Part shown: positions 54,021-62,606 of the stretch, piece after piece
How the letters are laid out: the number at the start of each line of letters is the position of its first letter
How positions within the stretch are numbered: the first letter of the stretch is position 1
Source of the DNA: Planctomycetota bacterium
GTDB taxonomy: Bacteria > Planctomycetota > J058
Assembly (NCBI GenBank): GCA_023954375.1
Contig: JAMLIC010000015.1
Location: 1-64,000 of the forward strand
Length of the DNA: 64,000 bases
Reading direction: 5' to 3'
Translations under genes and position numbers: made by a program
The notes under the pieces: model-generated
Database searches by the model: none
Told to the model about the DNA's origin: nothing
What the model saw: the letters and a program-made list of their open reading frames with translations, nothing else

Positions 54021-55451
54021 GTGCTCGGGGTCCGCGAACCCGACCGCTCCGCCGACCCGGCTCGGTGTCCGGTGCTTCAGGGGTTGCCGCTCCTCGACCT
54101 GCGCCCGCTGACCCCGTCCGACCTCCCCGCCTCGGCCTCCATGACCGACTGGCTCGCCTTCGCGCGGCGGTTGCGCGGGCAGTTCGCCGTCCTGGCAGGG
54201 CGGGGAGCGGCTACGTTCGTCGTCACGGACCCGGTCGGCTCCTACCCCGTCTACGCCCATGAGGACGGCGCCGTCGGGCTGAGCCTCCGGGAGCTGGCCC
54301 CCCTCTCGCGTCGAGCGCTGAACCCTCGGTCCCTCGTGGAGCTTCGGACCCATGGGGGCTTCGTCGGCTTTCAGTCGGCCTACCTCGACGTCGTGCGTCT
54401 GCCCTTCGCGTCCGTCACGCGGGTCGAGGGGTCGCGGCGCGAGTCCTGCTCCTACGTCGACTGGCTGGAGCTCGCCGCGCCGCAGGCGATGACCTCGGGC
54501 GAAGCCCTCGAGCGCCTGGAGGCGACGGCGACCGAGTACCTCCGGGCGATCCTGGCTCACGCCCCGGGCGTGGTGCTGTTGTCGGGGGGCACCGACTCGG
54601 CCCTCGTGGCCGGGTGGATCGAACGCGCCGGGCTCGCCGCTCCCGCGCTGACCGCCGACTTTCGAGTCCGTCGGTACTCGGAGGCCGACGCGGCCGAGGC
54701 GAACGCGCGCGCGCTGGGGATCGACGTCGCGCGAGAGACCGTCACCGCTCGCGACTTCCTGCGGGGCTTCTCGGGCGTGAACCGGGTCGCCGACGGGCCA
54801 TGCTCGAATCCGGCCTCGGTCGTGTTCCATGCCCTGGCGGAGCGGGCCGCGGCGCGCGGCGCGCGGATCGCGATCACCGGGGATCACGCCGACTCGCTCT
54901 TCCTGGGCTTCGACGAGCGCGCGCCGCTGCCGCCTGGCTGGGAGCGCTTCACGACCGAGGAGAAGCTGGCCGCCGCGTTCACGAGGGCGGTCGACCGCGA
55001 CGAGTGGAGGGAGCACGCGGAGGGCGTCGACCTGCTGACGTTGAGGCAGCTCCCGGGACAACGCTGGGCCGGCATCGGCTGGCAGTTCTCGTTCCTGCCG
55101 ATCGAGCGCTCGACCGGGCTGCTCTTCGTCAGCCCCTTCTACGACATCGCGATGATCCGGCTCGGGCTGTCCCTGCCCGCCGCGCTCAAGGTCCCCTTCC
55201 CCGTGACGAAGCCGCTGCTCCGCACGGCGGGGAGGCGCCTGCTCGGACGAGAGCTGGTCAAGCGCGCCTCCCCCTCCCCGGCCCGCCTCTGGGCGGGCCT
55301 CCTCCCCGCCATGCTCCCTCGGCTGCACCGCAGCCTGCGCCCCGCGTTCGTCCGCGAGTTCGGCCGCTGGATCGCGAGCGGGTGCCGGACCACCCACGAG
55401 CTCCTTCGAACCACCGCGCTCGGGCTGTGGATGGCCGAACACGTGCAATGA
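54021..55451 (+). CDS. Asparagine-synthase-like protein lacking the glutaminase Cys
   Basis: 476 residues, GTG 54021. Residues ~165-330 form a PP-loop ATPase domain: VVLLSGGTDSALVAGWIERAG (SGGTDS), then ITGDHADSLFLGFDE in place of the SGDGADELFGGY motif, WQFSFLPIERSTGLLFVSPFYD. The N-terminus has no MCGI start and no Cys2, so it cannot hydrolyse glutamine in the normal way; some weak Ntn-like features remain (FVVTDPVGSYPVYAHEDG). Free ammonia or another partner might supply nitrogen, or it may adenylate a different carboxylate. The stop overlaps the epimerase start (ATGA). Confidence 0.75.
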   Translation: MLGVREPDRSADPARCPVLQGLPLLDLRPLTPSDLPASASMTDWLAFARRLRGQFAVLAGRGAATFVVTDPVGSYPVYAHEDGAVGLSLRELAPLSRRALNPRSLVELRTHGGFVGFQSAYLDVVRLPFASVTRVEGSRRESCSYVDWLELAAPQAMTSGEALERLEATATEYLRAILAHAPGVVLLSGGTDSALVAGWIERAGLAAPALTADFRVRRYSEADAAEANARALGIDVARETVTARDFLRGFSGVNRVADGPCSNPASVVFHALAERAAARGARIAITGDHADSLFLGFDERAPLPPGWERFTTEEKLAAAFTRAVDRDEWREHAEGVDLLTLRQLPGQRWAGIGWQFSFLPIERSTGLLFVSPFYDIAMIRLGLSLPAALKVPFPVTKPLLRTAGRRLLGRELVKRASPSPARLWAGLLPAMLPRLHRSLRPAFVREFGRWIASGCRTTHELLRTTALGLWMAEHVQ

Positions 55452-56419
55452 TGAGGTCCGATCGATCCATGCGAGTCCTCGTCACCGGCGGCGCGGGGTT
55501 CATAGGCTCCCACCTCGTCGAGGCCCTCCTGCGCCGGGGGAGCGCGGCCGTGGCCCTCGACGCGTTCGACCCCTACTACGACCCGGCCCTCAAGCGGCGC
55601 ACGGCGGCAAGGCTCGCCGAGGCCGGCGCTGAGGTCGTCGAGGGCGACGTCCGCGACCCGGCGACCGTCGAGCGGGCGCTCGAGGGCGTGGACCGCGTGG
55701 TGCACCTCGCCGCGATGCCCGGTGTGCGCGCGTCGATCGACGACCCCCTCACGACGTTCGACGTCAACGTCCGCGGCCTGCTCGTCCTCCTCGAGGCCAT
55801 GCGCTCGCGCGGCGTCGGGGCGCTCGTGAGCGCGTCGTCGTCGAGCGTCTACGGCGGCGATGCCACGCCGCCCTTCCGCGAGGACCAGCCGGCCAGCCGC
55901 CCGCTCTCGCCCTACGCCGCGTCGAAGCGCGCGGCCGAGCTCCTGTGCGCCACCTACGCCGAGCTCCACGGCCTGGGCTCGATCGCCCTGCGCTTCTTCA
56001 CCGTCTACGGCCCGAGAGGCCGCCCCGACATGGCGATCGGCAAGTTCGTCCGGGCGGCGCTGCGCGACGAGCCCGTGCCCCTCCTGGGCGACGGGAGCGT
56101 CGTGCGCGACTTCACCTACGTCGACGACATCGTGGCCGGCCTCCTGCGCGCGGTCGACGTCGTCGCCCCGGGCGGCGGCCACGACGTCGTGAACCTCGGC
56201 GGCGGGGCCACCCACGCGATGAAGGAGGTGATCGCGCTGATCGAGGCGGCCACCGGCCGCCCCCTGCGCCTCGAGCGCCGCCCGCCGGCCCCGGGTGACA
56301 TGCAGCTCACGCACGCCGACCAGGCCCGCGCCCGCGCGCGCCTGGGCTTCGAGCCGCGCGTGCCGCTGGCCGAGGGGATCCGCCGCACGGTGGCCTGGGC
56401 GCGGGGCGAGCCGGCCTGA
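55448..56419 (+). CDS. NAD-dependent nucleotide-sugar epimerase (UDP-glucuronate 4-epimerase-like)
   Basis: 323 residues from ATG 55448 (ATGA overlap); ATG 55469 gives the same core (MRVLVTGGAGFIGSHLVEALLRRG). Extended SDR: GGAGFIG, the YYDPALKRRTAARL segment characteristic of CapI/GAE-type UDP-glucuronate 4-epimerases, DRVVHLAAMPGVRASIDDPLTTFDVNVRGLLVLLEAM, SASSSSVYGG, SPYAASKRAAELLCATYAELHGLGSIALRFFTVYGPRGRPDMAI (YxxxK). Substrate by similarity: UDP-glucuronate to UDP-galacturonate, feeding glycan synthesis; uronic acids would also be substrates for amidation by AsnB-like enzymes here. Confidence 0.88.
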   Translation: MMRSDRSMRVLVTGGAGFIGSHLVEALLRRGSAAVALDAFDPYYDPALKRRTAARLAEAGAEVVEGDVRDPATVERALEGVDRVVHLAAMPGVRASIDDPLTTFDVNVRGLLVLLEAMRSRGVGALVSASSSSVYGGDATPPFREDQPASRPLSPYAASKRAAELLCATYAELHGLGSIALRFFTVYGPRGRPDMAIGKFVRAALRDEPVPLLGDGSVVRDFTYVDDIVAGLLRAVDVVAPGGGHDVVNLGGGATHAMKEVIALIEAATGRPLRLERRPPAPGDMQLTHADQARARARLGFEPRVPLAEGIRRTVAWARGEPA

Positions 56420-56471
56420 GCGGCGATCCCTACCCGGCACCTGCGCGCCGTGCCAGGATGCGGCAGAGCCG

Positions 56472-56855
56472 ATGTCCGAGCCGAGCCCCGCGTTCTACGA
56501 GGACCGCTTCCCGCGCTTCCGCCGGTTCCGGCGCGTGCGCCGCGCGCGCGTGCTGAACCGCGGGGTCCTGGCCGGGTTCCTCGAGGAGACCCCCTCGGGC
56601 TACCGCTTCACCTACGCCCCGGAGTACCTCGCCGACCCCTCGGCGCCGGCCGTGAGCCTGACGCTGCCCAGGCAGGCCGCGCCGCACGAGTCCCGGCACC
56701 TGTTCGCGTTCTTCCACGGTCTCCTCGCCGAAGGGCGCCTCAAGCGGCTCCAGTGCCGGACGCTCAAGATCGACGAGGACGACCACTTCGGGCGCCTCGT
56801 CGCGACCGCCGGGGGCGACGTGATCGGGAGCGTCACGGTCGAGCCCGACGCATGA
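56472..56855 (+). CDS. HipA N-terminal-domain protein (HipS-like)
   Basis: 127 residues from ATG 56472. Matches the HipA N-subdomain as a separate protein: RVLNRGVLAGFLEETPSGYRFTYAPEYLADPSAPAVSLTLPRQAAPHESRHLFAFFHGLLAEGRLKRLQCRTLKIDEDDHFGRLVATAGGDVIGSVTV. The G-L.F.Y...YL......SL.LP.......L..FF.GLL.EG pattern is diagnostic. In tripartite HipBST modules the separate small subunit HipS neutralises the HipT kinase. Here the following kinase gene begins with a four-base overlap but is broken. No HipB-type HTH gene lies upstream. Confidence 0.75.
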   Translation: MSEPSPAFYEDRFPRFRRFRRVRRARVLNRGVLAGFLEETPSGYRFTYAPEYLADPSAPAVSLTLPRQAAPHESRHLFAFFHGLLAEGRLKRLQCRTLKIDEDDHFGRLVATAGGDVIGSVTVEPDA

Positions 56856-57020
56856 CCCCGCGCTGCCTCGCTTCGCTGGAGCCGCTCCCCGCGGAGGGCT
56901 ACTCGGCCGCCGCGCAGCGCCGGCTCGCCGGGGACGACCGGCCCTTCCCGCACCGGGTCGCCTACCGGCGCGCGGACCTCCTCTCGCACACCGCGCGCGT
57001 CGTCGACCGCATGTCGCCTG
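56852..57020 (+). pseudogene. HipT/HipA-kinase 5' remnant
   Basis: ATG 56852 overlaps the HipS-like stop. The first ~55 codons (MTPRCLASLEPLPAEGYSAAAQRRLAGDDRP, then VAYRRADLLSHTARVVDRMS) resemble the start of Bacteroidetes-type HipA kinases (RCL.CL.PL.EG.Y), with Ser replacing the second Cys. After DRMS the HipA consensus would continue SGVQ.KLS and run for ~250 more residues with the kinase active site; none is found, and the frame runs into carA 80 bases further on. Confidence 0.55.
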
Positions 57021-57035
57021 GGTTCGTGAAAGGAC

Positions 57036-57067
57036 TTGACGTGGCGCCGCCCCCCGGACGCGATACC
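57036..57067 (+). promoter_or_regulatory. Candidate promoter upstream of carA
   Basis: TTGACG (57036-57041) and GATACC (57062-57067) are the best -35/-10-like pair in the gap, but the 20-base spacer is too long for a standard sigma-70 promoter. Confidence 0.25.
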
Positions 57068-57099
57068 ATGGCGGCCTCTCACCGCACCCAAGGCCAGCC

Positions 57100-58299
57100 A
57101 TGCCCCAGCAACGTCCCGCCCGCCTCCTCCTCGCCGACGGCCGCGTGTTCCGCGGGCGCTCGTTCGGCGCGGACCGGGAGGTCACGGCCGAGGTCGTGTT
57201 CAACACCTCGCACACGGGCTACCAGGAGGTCCTGACCGACCCCTCCTACCGCTTCGAGGCGGTGGTGTTCACGGTCCCGATCCTCGGGATCTACGGGGTC
57301 ACCGACGAGAGCGACGACCAGTCGAGCGGCCCGCAGGCGTCCGCGATCGTGTGCCGCGAGGTGAGCTGGCGCCCGAGCAACTACCGGAGCCTGCGCAGCC
57401 TCCCCGAGCACCTCGAGGCGCTGGGCGTCCCCGGGATCGAGGGCGTCGACACGCGCTCGCTCACGAAGCACCTGCGCGACCACGGCTCGCAGAACGGCCT
57501 GCTCACGACGAGCGACGAGCCCGAGGCCGCGCTCCTCGAGCGCCTGCGCCAGGCGCCGAAGATGGAGGGCCTCGACCTCGCCCGCGAGGTGACGACGAAG
57601 GCCCCCTACGCCTGGACCGAGGCGTTCGGCGAGCACAACGAGCCGGGCCACCTCCTCCTGCCGCGCCCCTTCCCCGCCGCCGGCAGCGCCGGGCGCGTCG
57701 TCGTCCTCGACTTCGGGATCAAGCGCGACATCCTCCGCCACCTCGCCTCGCGCGGCCTCGACCTGACGGTCGTCCCGGCCAGCACGCCGGCCGAGGCGAT
57801 CCTCGAGCGGCAGCCCGACGGCGTCCTCCTCTCGAACGGCCCGGGCGACCCGGCGGCCGTCACCTACGGCGTCGAGGCCGCCCGCAGGCTGATCGCCGAG
57901 ACCGCGCGCGGCGGGCCGCCGGTCTACGGGGTGTGCCTGGGCAACCAGATCCTGTCGCTCGCCGCCGGCGCCCGCACGCACCACCTCAAGTTCGGCCACC
58001 GCGGCGCCAACCACCCCGTGCGCGAGGTCGAGACCGGGCGCGTCCTGATCACCTCGCACAACCACGGCTTCGCCGTCGACCCCGCCTCGCTCGGCAAGGC
58101 GGCCGTCGTGGCCACCTACACGAGCCTGTTCGACGGCACGATCGAGGGGATCCGCCACAAGGAGCTCCCCGTCGCCGCCACGCAGTTCCACCCCGAGGCC
58201 GGGCCCGGCCCGCACGAGGCGGCGACCTTCTTCGACGACTTCGTGCGCGCGATCGCCGCCCACCGCGGCGCCCCGACCGCCGTGGCCCAGGGGAGCTAG
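57100..58299 (+). CDS. carA: Carbamoyl-phosphate synthase small (glutaminase) subunit
   Basis: 399 residues. Hydrolyses glutamine and passes ammonia to CarB for carbamoyl phosphate, a precursor of pyrimidines and arginine. N-terminal domain: LLLADGRVFRGRSFGADREVTAEVVFNTSHTGYQEVLTDPSY. C-terminal class I amidotransferase: GRVVVLDFGIKRDILRHL, LLSNGPGDPAAVTYG, VYGVCLGNQILSLAAGA (Cys near residue 279; N instead of H after CLG), THHLKFGHRGANHPV, ATQFHPEAGPGPHEAATFFDDF (His/Glu of the triad). Possibly also supplies carbamoyl phosphate for the CmcH-type sugar carbamoylation. Confidence 0.97.
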   Translation: MPQQRPARLLLADGRVFRGRSFGADREVTAEVVFNTSHTGYQEVLTDPSYRFEAVVFTVPILGIYGVTDESDDQSSGPQASAIVCREVSWRPSNYRSLRSLPEHLEALGVPGIEGVDTRSLTKHLRDHGSQNGLLTTSDEPEAALLERLRQAPKMEGLDLAREVTTKAPYAWTEAFGEHNEPGHLLLPRPFPAAGSAGRVVVLDFGIKRDILRHLASRGLDLTVVPASTPAEAILERQPDGVLLSNGPGDPAAVTYGVEAARRLIAETARGGPPVYGVCLGNQILSLAAGARTHHLKFGHRGANHPVREVETGRVLITSHNHGFAVDPASLGKAAVVATYTSLFDGTIEGIRHKELPVAATQFHPEAGPGPHEAATFFDDFVRAIAAHRGAPTAVAQGS

Positions 58300-58301
58300 C
58301 C

Positions 58302-59600
58302 GTGCGCAGCGCGACGGTGATCGGCCTCCAGTGGGGCGACGAGGGCAAGGGCAAGGTGATCGACGCCTTCGCGTCGGAGGCCGACGTCGTCGTCCGCTAC
58401 CAGGGCGGCGGCAACGCCGGCCACACCGTGATCGCCAAGGGCGTGAAGTACGTCTTCCACCACGTGCCCACAGGGATCCTCTACCCGAAGGTCACCTGCG
58501 TGGTCGGCAACGGCACCGTCCTCGACGTGGGGGCCCTCCAGACCGAGCTCGCCGAGCTGACGAAGCAGGGCGTCGACCTCTCGAACCTGCGCCTCTCGAG
58601 CCGCGCCCACGTCGTCATGCCCTACCACCGCGCCCTCGACGAGGCGCGCGAGCAGGCGCGCGGCGGCACCGGCCAGATCGGGACGACCAAGCGCGGGATC
58701 GGCCCCTGCTACGCCGACAAGGCCTCGCGCACGGGGATCCGCCTGGCCGACCTCTACGACCCGCAGCGCTTCGCCGAGCGCCTGCGCCGCAACCTCGACG
58801 AGAAGAACGCGATCCTCGTCCACCTCTTCCGCCGCCCGCCGCTGGCGTTCGAGCCGATCCGCGAGGCCTGCCTCGACGCGGCCGAGGCCCTGCGCCCCTA
58901 CGTGTGCGACACGGCCCGCGTGGCCCAGGACGCGCTCGCCGCGGGCAAGCGCGTCATGTTCGAGGGCGCGCAGGGGATCATGCTCGACCTCGACCACGGC
59001 ACCTACCCGTTCGTGACCTCGAGCTCGGCCTCCTCGGCCGGCGTCTCGTCGGGCGCGGGCGTGCCGCCGGCCGCCGCCGGCAAGGTCGTCGGCGTGGCCA
59101 AGGCCTACACGACCCGCGTCGGCTCGGGCCCGTTCCCGACCGAGCTCCTGGGCGAGCCGGGCGACCGCCTGCGCGAGCTCGGCAAGGAGTACGGCGCGAC
59201 CACCGGCCGCCCCCGGCGCTGCGGCTGGCTCGACCTCGTGCAGCTCGGCGAGGCCGTGCGCCTCACCGGCTGCGCCGGGATCGTCCTCACCAAGCTCGAC
59301 ACCCTCGCCGGCTTCGGCCCGCTCAAGGTCGCCGTGGCCTACGAGCGCGGCGGCAAGCGCCACGAGGGCTTCCCGGCCGACGAGGGCGGCTGGGAGGAGC
59401 TCACGCCCGTCTACGAGGAGCTGCCGGCGATCGCCGCCGACCCGGGCCTCCTCGGCGCGACCGAGGAGGCCCAGCTCCCGGGCGAGGCGCGCGAGTACGT
59501 GGCGTTCATCGAGCGGCGCCTCGGCGTGCCCGTGAGCGTCGTCTCGACCGGCCCGCAGCGCGAGGCGCTGATCCGTCGCAGCGACGTCCTGGGGTTCTGA
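58302..59600 (+). CDS. purA: Adenylosuccinate synthetase
   Basis: 432 residues, GTG 58302, two bases after the carA stop (a TAG). First committed AMP step: IMP, aspartate and GTP give adenylosuccinate. Motifs: VIGLQWGDEGKGKVIDAFA (P-loop-like), YQGGGNAGHTVI, VVGNGTVLDVGAL, GTGQIGTTKRGIGPCYADKASRTGIR, MFEGAQGIMLDLDHGTYPFVTSSSASSAGVSSG, KAYTTRVGSGPFPTEL, ATTGRPRRCGWLDLVQL, VLTKLDTLAGF. A short insertion-like Ser/Gly/Pro stretch after VTSS is slightly longer than usual. Co-directional with carA, a nucleotide-biosynthesis pair. Confidence 0.97.
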   Translation: MRSATVIGLQWGDEGKGKVIDAFASEADVVVRYQGGGNAGHTVIAKGVKYVFHHVPTGILYPKVTCVVGNGTVLDVGALQTELAELTKQGVDLSNLRLSSRAHVVMPYHRALDEAREQARGGTGQIGTTKRGIGPCYADKASRTGIRLADLYDPQRFAERLRRNLDEKNAILVHLFRRPPLAFEPIREACLDAAEALRPYVCDTARVAQDALAAGKRVMFEGAQGIMLDLDHGTYPFVTSSSASSAGVSSGAGVPPAAAGKVVGVAKAYTTRVGSGPFPTELLGEPGDRLRELGKEYGATTGRPRRCGWLDLVQLGEAVRLTGCAGIVLTKLDTLAGFGPLKVAVAYERGGKRHEGFPADEGGWEELTPVYEELPAIAADPGLLGATEEAQLPGEAREYVAFIERRLGVPVSVVSTGPQREALIRRSDVLGF

Positions 59601-59656
59601 GGGATCCTTGATCCTTGGGCCCGTCGGCGCCGCGCGGTACGCTCTCCCCCGCCCCC

Positions 59657-62606
59657 ATGCCCTGGCGCCCCAAGCGACCGCCCTTCCCCTGGCGCACCCT
59701 GCTCAAGGTGCTCGTGCCGATCGTGGCGCTGGTCGTGGCGTTCGAGGTCGTGTCGACCGTCGTCGAGCAGCGCCGCCCGCCCAACCAGGTGCGCCGCCTC
59801 AAGGAGCGCGCCGGGCTCCACCGGCAGGTCGGCCAGCTCGACGAGGCGGCCGCCGCGCTCGACCAGGCGCGCGCCCTCGACCCCGACGACGCCGACCTGC
59901 CGGTCCTGCTGGCGCTGGTCCGCCAGGCCCAGGGCCGACCGGACGAGGCCGAGCGCGTCCTGCGCGCCGCGCGCGCGCGCCGGCCGGACGACATGCAGCT
60001 CACGGTGCCCCTGGCGCGCCTGCTCCTCGACACCGGGCGCCCCATGGAGGCGGCCGAGCTGCTCGAGCCGGCGCTCGTGGCGATCCGGCGCGTCACCGAC
60101 CCCCTGCAGCGGATCGACGCCCTGCTCGTCGCCGGCCAGGCCGCGGCGGGGCGCGGGGCCCTGCTCCAGGCCGAGGCGCTGTTCCGCGAGGCGACGCGCG
60201 TCGGCCCGGCGCCGGTGACGACGGTGGCCAAGGGCGCGGCGGAGGCCTGCCTGGCGCTGGCCGACCTCTACACGCGCACGGGGCGGCTCGCCGGCGCGCA
60301 CGAGGCGCTCGCCGCCGCGCGCACCTACACGCCCTGGGACCCGCGGATCGCCGTGGCGAGGGCCAGGGCGCTCGAGCTCGCCGGCCAGACCGAGGAGGCC
60401 GTGGCCGAGCTGCAGCCGCTCGTGGGCGCCGAGGCCGGGCCCGACCTGACCGCGGCCGCGGGCGACGTCTTCCTCCTGCCGCGAGGCCGAGCGCGCGGGC
60501 GGGCGTCGCGGCGCCTGCCTCGCGCGTCGAGGCGGCGCCGGCCAGGTCCAGGCTCTGCCAGCGCCCTGCGCGCGCCGCGGCGGCCTATGGCGGCGACGAC
60601 CGCCGGGCGCGGTCTCGGCCGCGCCCTTCGCCGAGGCGCGCGGCGTCGCCGAGCGCCCGCCTGGCCAAGGGGCGCGCGGCCCTGGCGGCAGGCGACCTCG
60701 CGGCGGCGCGGCGCACGCGCGCCGAGGGCGCCGTCGCCGGCGCGCCCGGCTGACCGGGCGGCGGCATCCTGCTCGAGGCCGAGGCGCTGCGGGGACCCCG
60801 GCGGCGCTGCGGGCCGCGCCCTGTCCTCGAGCGCGCCGACGCGCGCCCGTGGGCCCTGCGCGCCCTGGCCGCCTGGCCGCGACCCGACCCCGGCGCGCTC
60901 GCCGCCGGCCGCGAGCGCCTCGACGCCCTCGTGGCCGCGCGCCCCGCGGACGCGCGCCTGCGCGTCCACGCGGGGCTCCTGCGCGCGGTCACGGGCGACG
61001 TCGCGCGCGCGGCGGGCGACCTCGCGCGCTGACCGGCGCGCCCGACCTGGCTCGAGCGGCGTCGGCCCTCGCCGACACGCCCGAGGGCATGCTCCAGGCG
61101 GCGTTCGCCGTCGAGGCGCTGGCGGCCCACCTCCTGCGCGGCGGCCCCGCGCCCGACGCCCGCCGCCTGCTCGCGCGCGCCGTCGCGCCGCTCGAGCGGC
61201 CCTGGCTGGCCGAGGCGCTGCTCGAGGGCCTGGACGACCGCGAGGACCTGGCCCTCCGCGTGCACCTCGCCCTGCGCGCCGGCGCCCTCGAGCGGGCGGC
61301 CACGCTGCCGAGGCGCTCCGCCGGGCCGACCCGCCCGACGACCCCGGGGTGCTCGCGGCGCTGGGCGAGGTGCGCCTGCTCCTCGCCCAGCCCGGGCCCG
61401 CGGTCGACGCCTCGGCTGCCGTGGCCGAGCCGCCGTCGGCCGCCCGTCCTGCGCGCTGGCCCGCCGCGCCGCTACGGGCGACCTCGCCAGGCCCGCGCCG
61501 ACTACGCCGCGGCTCGCGCTCGCGCCGCCGCCTGCCGCTGGCCACGAGGACGCCGGCCTCCCGCTGGCGACGGGCGACTGCGGCCGCTGGCTGACCACCG
61601 CGCGGCGCTCGACCTGTGCCGGGCGACCGCGCTTCGCCCTGGCGCTACAGCAACGCGGGGCGCAGGGCCAACCGCGCGAGGCGCTGGGCGCGCATGTTCG
61701 GGCGCGGCATTTCCGCCGAAGGCGCACCGTTCAGTGGCCCCGCCTTGCCGGGACAGAGGTCGAGCACGCGCGGGCGCTGGCGCGCTGACGCGCCCTCGCC
61801 CGTGCGCGGGCTGCCACCGCCCACCCGGACGCCGCCGCGCGCCAGGCCATGTGGGCGCTCGTGGCGCTGTCGGCCACGCTCGGCTGGCACCGCGCCGGCG
61901 CGACCACCAGCCGGCCTGCTCCACCGGGCGTGCCCGCAACGCGCTGTCCCGAGGGTCGCCGCCGCGCCGCCGGCCAGGCCGGCCGGGCGCTCGATGCCTC
62001 GGCGAGCGCCTGCACGGGCTGGCGCCGGCGGACCCGCTGCTGGCGCTGCGCCTCGCGGCGACGCGCCGGGCCGCCGGCGACGCCGCCGGCGACGCCGCCC
62101 TGGTGCGCGGGGTCCGCGAGCGGGGCGCCCGCGACGCGGCGCACCTCGTCGACCTCGGCATGGCCCTCGAGCGCGTGGGCGAGCCGGCCCAGGCGGAGGC
62201 CTGCTACCGCGAGGCGCTGGCCCGCGGCGCCGGCGGGGCGGTGGCCCTGAACAACCTCGCCTGGCTGCTCCTCGCCGACCCCTCCCCCGAGCGCCGGGCC
62301 GAGGGCCTCGAGCGCGCGAGGGAGGCCGTGCGCCTGGCCCCCGGCGCGGCCGAGGCGCTCGACACGCTCGGCTGGGCCCACCACCTGCTCGGGCGCAGCC
62401 ACGAGGCGCTGCCGCTCCTCGAGCGCGCGTCGGCGCGCCTGTTCGGCCAGCCGACCGTCCGCTTCCACCTCGCCGTCGTGCTCGAGGCCCTCGGCCGGCG
62501 CGACGCGGCCCGCGCCGCCCTGGAGGTGGCCCTGCGCCTCCCGCCCGGCTGGCCCGAGGAGGCCGAGGCGCGCGAGCGCCTGGCCGCGCTCGCGGGTCCA
62601 GGATGA
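59657..62606 (+). pseudogene. TPR-repeat protein (PEP-CTERM/exosortase-linked type), broken in many frames
   Basis: Starts MPWRPKRPPFPWRTLLKVLVPIVALVVAFEVVSTVV at 59657: signal-anchor TM, then helical repeats (AGLHRQVGQLDEAAAALDQARALDPDDADLPVLLALVRQAQGRPDEAERVLRAARARRPDD) of TPR kind to about 60480. From there the coding signal hops frames: ARLAKGRAALAAGDLAAARR near 60660, LRVHAGLLRAVTGDVARAAGDLAR near 60960, a piece near 61060, LAALGEVRLLLAQPGPAVDAS near 61350, none clear at 61500-61950, and again a clean frame from about 62040 (LVDLGMALERVGEPAQAEACYREALARG to ALAGPG). Restored, it would be ~980 residues. Decay or concentrated sequence errors; the frameshifts match those seen elsewhere in homopolymers. 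Confidence 0.7.
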
